Source of the DNA: an uncultured Bacteroides sp.
GTDB taxonomy: Bacteria; Bacteroidota; Bacteroidia; Bacteroidales; Bacteroidaceae
Assembly (NCBI GenBank): GCA_948847595.1
Contig: CAQOGY010000001.1
Span: forward strand, 124,001 to 188,000
Length of the DNA: 64,000 nucleotides
Direction of reading: 5' to 3'
Position 1 is the stretch's first letter, and every line of letters starts with the position of its first letter. The notes below the pieces were generated by a model. It had not been told where the DNA came from and did not search any database. It worked only from the letters and a program-made list of their open reading frames with translations. Of the stretch, positions 63,961-64,000 are shown piece by piece. The translations under genes were made by a program, and so were the position numbers.

Positions 63961-64000
63961 ATGTCGCAAACAAAAATGCCTGCCAAAATAAACTGTCTAT
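63961..64000 (+). CDS. Possible 5' end of a gene cut by the window edge
   Basis: An open frame starts MSQTKMPAKINCL and runs off the right edge. Thirteen codons are too few to identify. A short basic start is compatible with a signal-peptide protein, but this is a guess. Confidence 0.3.
   Translation, partial: MSQTKMPAKINCL

Overview
The window is chromosomal DNA of a gut Bacteroidota, almost certainly a Bacteroides species. Evidence: a SusC/SusD pair with an ECF sigma/FecR anti-sigma pair, NigD-like and fimbrillin-family lipoproteins, DUF2490, DUF4251 and DUF1622 proteins, a GGGtGRT/NifU-like pair, and the Bacteroides-type promoter -7 element TAnnTTTG upstream of most transcription units. 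No rRNA, tRNA, insertion sequence, prophage or CRISPR array was seen.

Layout. 1-9 kb: the 5' part of a TonB-dependent receptor gene (cut by the window edge), a DUF2007/zinc-ribbon protein with an esterase, an S41 protease lipoprotein, mnmA, a LuxR-type response regulator, a DUF4251 protein, an NhaC antiporter and a small membrane protein. 9-18.5 kb: an MFS exporter, penicillin-binding protein 1C and a very large alpha-2-macroglobulin lipoprotein (a known functional pair), then a divergent FKBP isomerase. 19-22 kb: an AT-rich stretch of regulators (LytTR, membrane AraC), a DUF1622 protein and an orphan MNT nucleotidyltransferase with a small ORF. 22-24.4 kb: a strongly expressed-looking NifU-like/GGGtGRT operon and an HsmA-like membrane protein. 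24.8-30.6 kb: a DMP19 protein, then a tight operon NigD - YIP1-like - smpB - metH - nitroreductase lipoprotein. 30.7-36.9 kb: a sodium/solute symporter with a 41-residue accessory protein too short for ordinary gene calling, MltF-like lytic transglycosylase with uridine kinase, a Dabb protein and a DsbD-family reductase.

36.9-54.7 kb is the accessory centrepiece: a polysaccharide utilization locus on the minus strand, read in the order ECF sigma, FecR, SusC (with STN signalling domain), SusD, exported FAD oxidoreductase, a GH2/clan GH-A-type glycosidase broken by one in-frame amber codon, a surface lipoprotein, GH3, a second exported FAD oxidoreductase (lipoprotein) and a second GH3. Two secreted flavoproteins among glycosidases suggest an oxidative step in glycan or glycoside breakdown; the substrate cannot be read from the sequence.

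54.9-64 kb: a DUF2490 barrel protein, a fimbrillin/FISUMP lipoprotein, a PaaI-type thioesterase, then the histidine operon hisG-hisD-hisC-hisB, preceded by a leader peptide with five consecutive His codons and a textbook attenuator, and followed by an exported protein-tyrosine phosphatase.

The least explained structure is intergenic. Three unrelated-looking arrays all have a 22-bp period (2592-2700, 24471-24558, 63655-63764), and a separate palindromic repeat family occurs twice (12702-12773, 59424-59500). These, the exported-flavoprotein locus, the broken glycosidase and the orphan MNT gene are the main points for follow-up. All family names come from reading the translations; no database search was possible.
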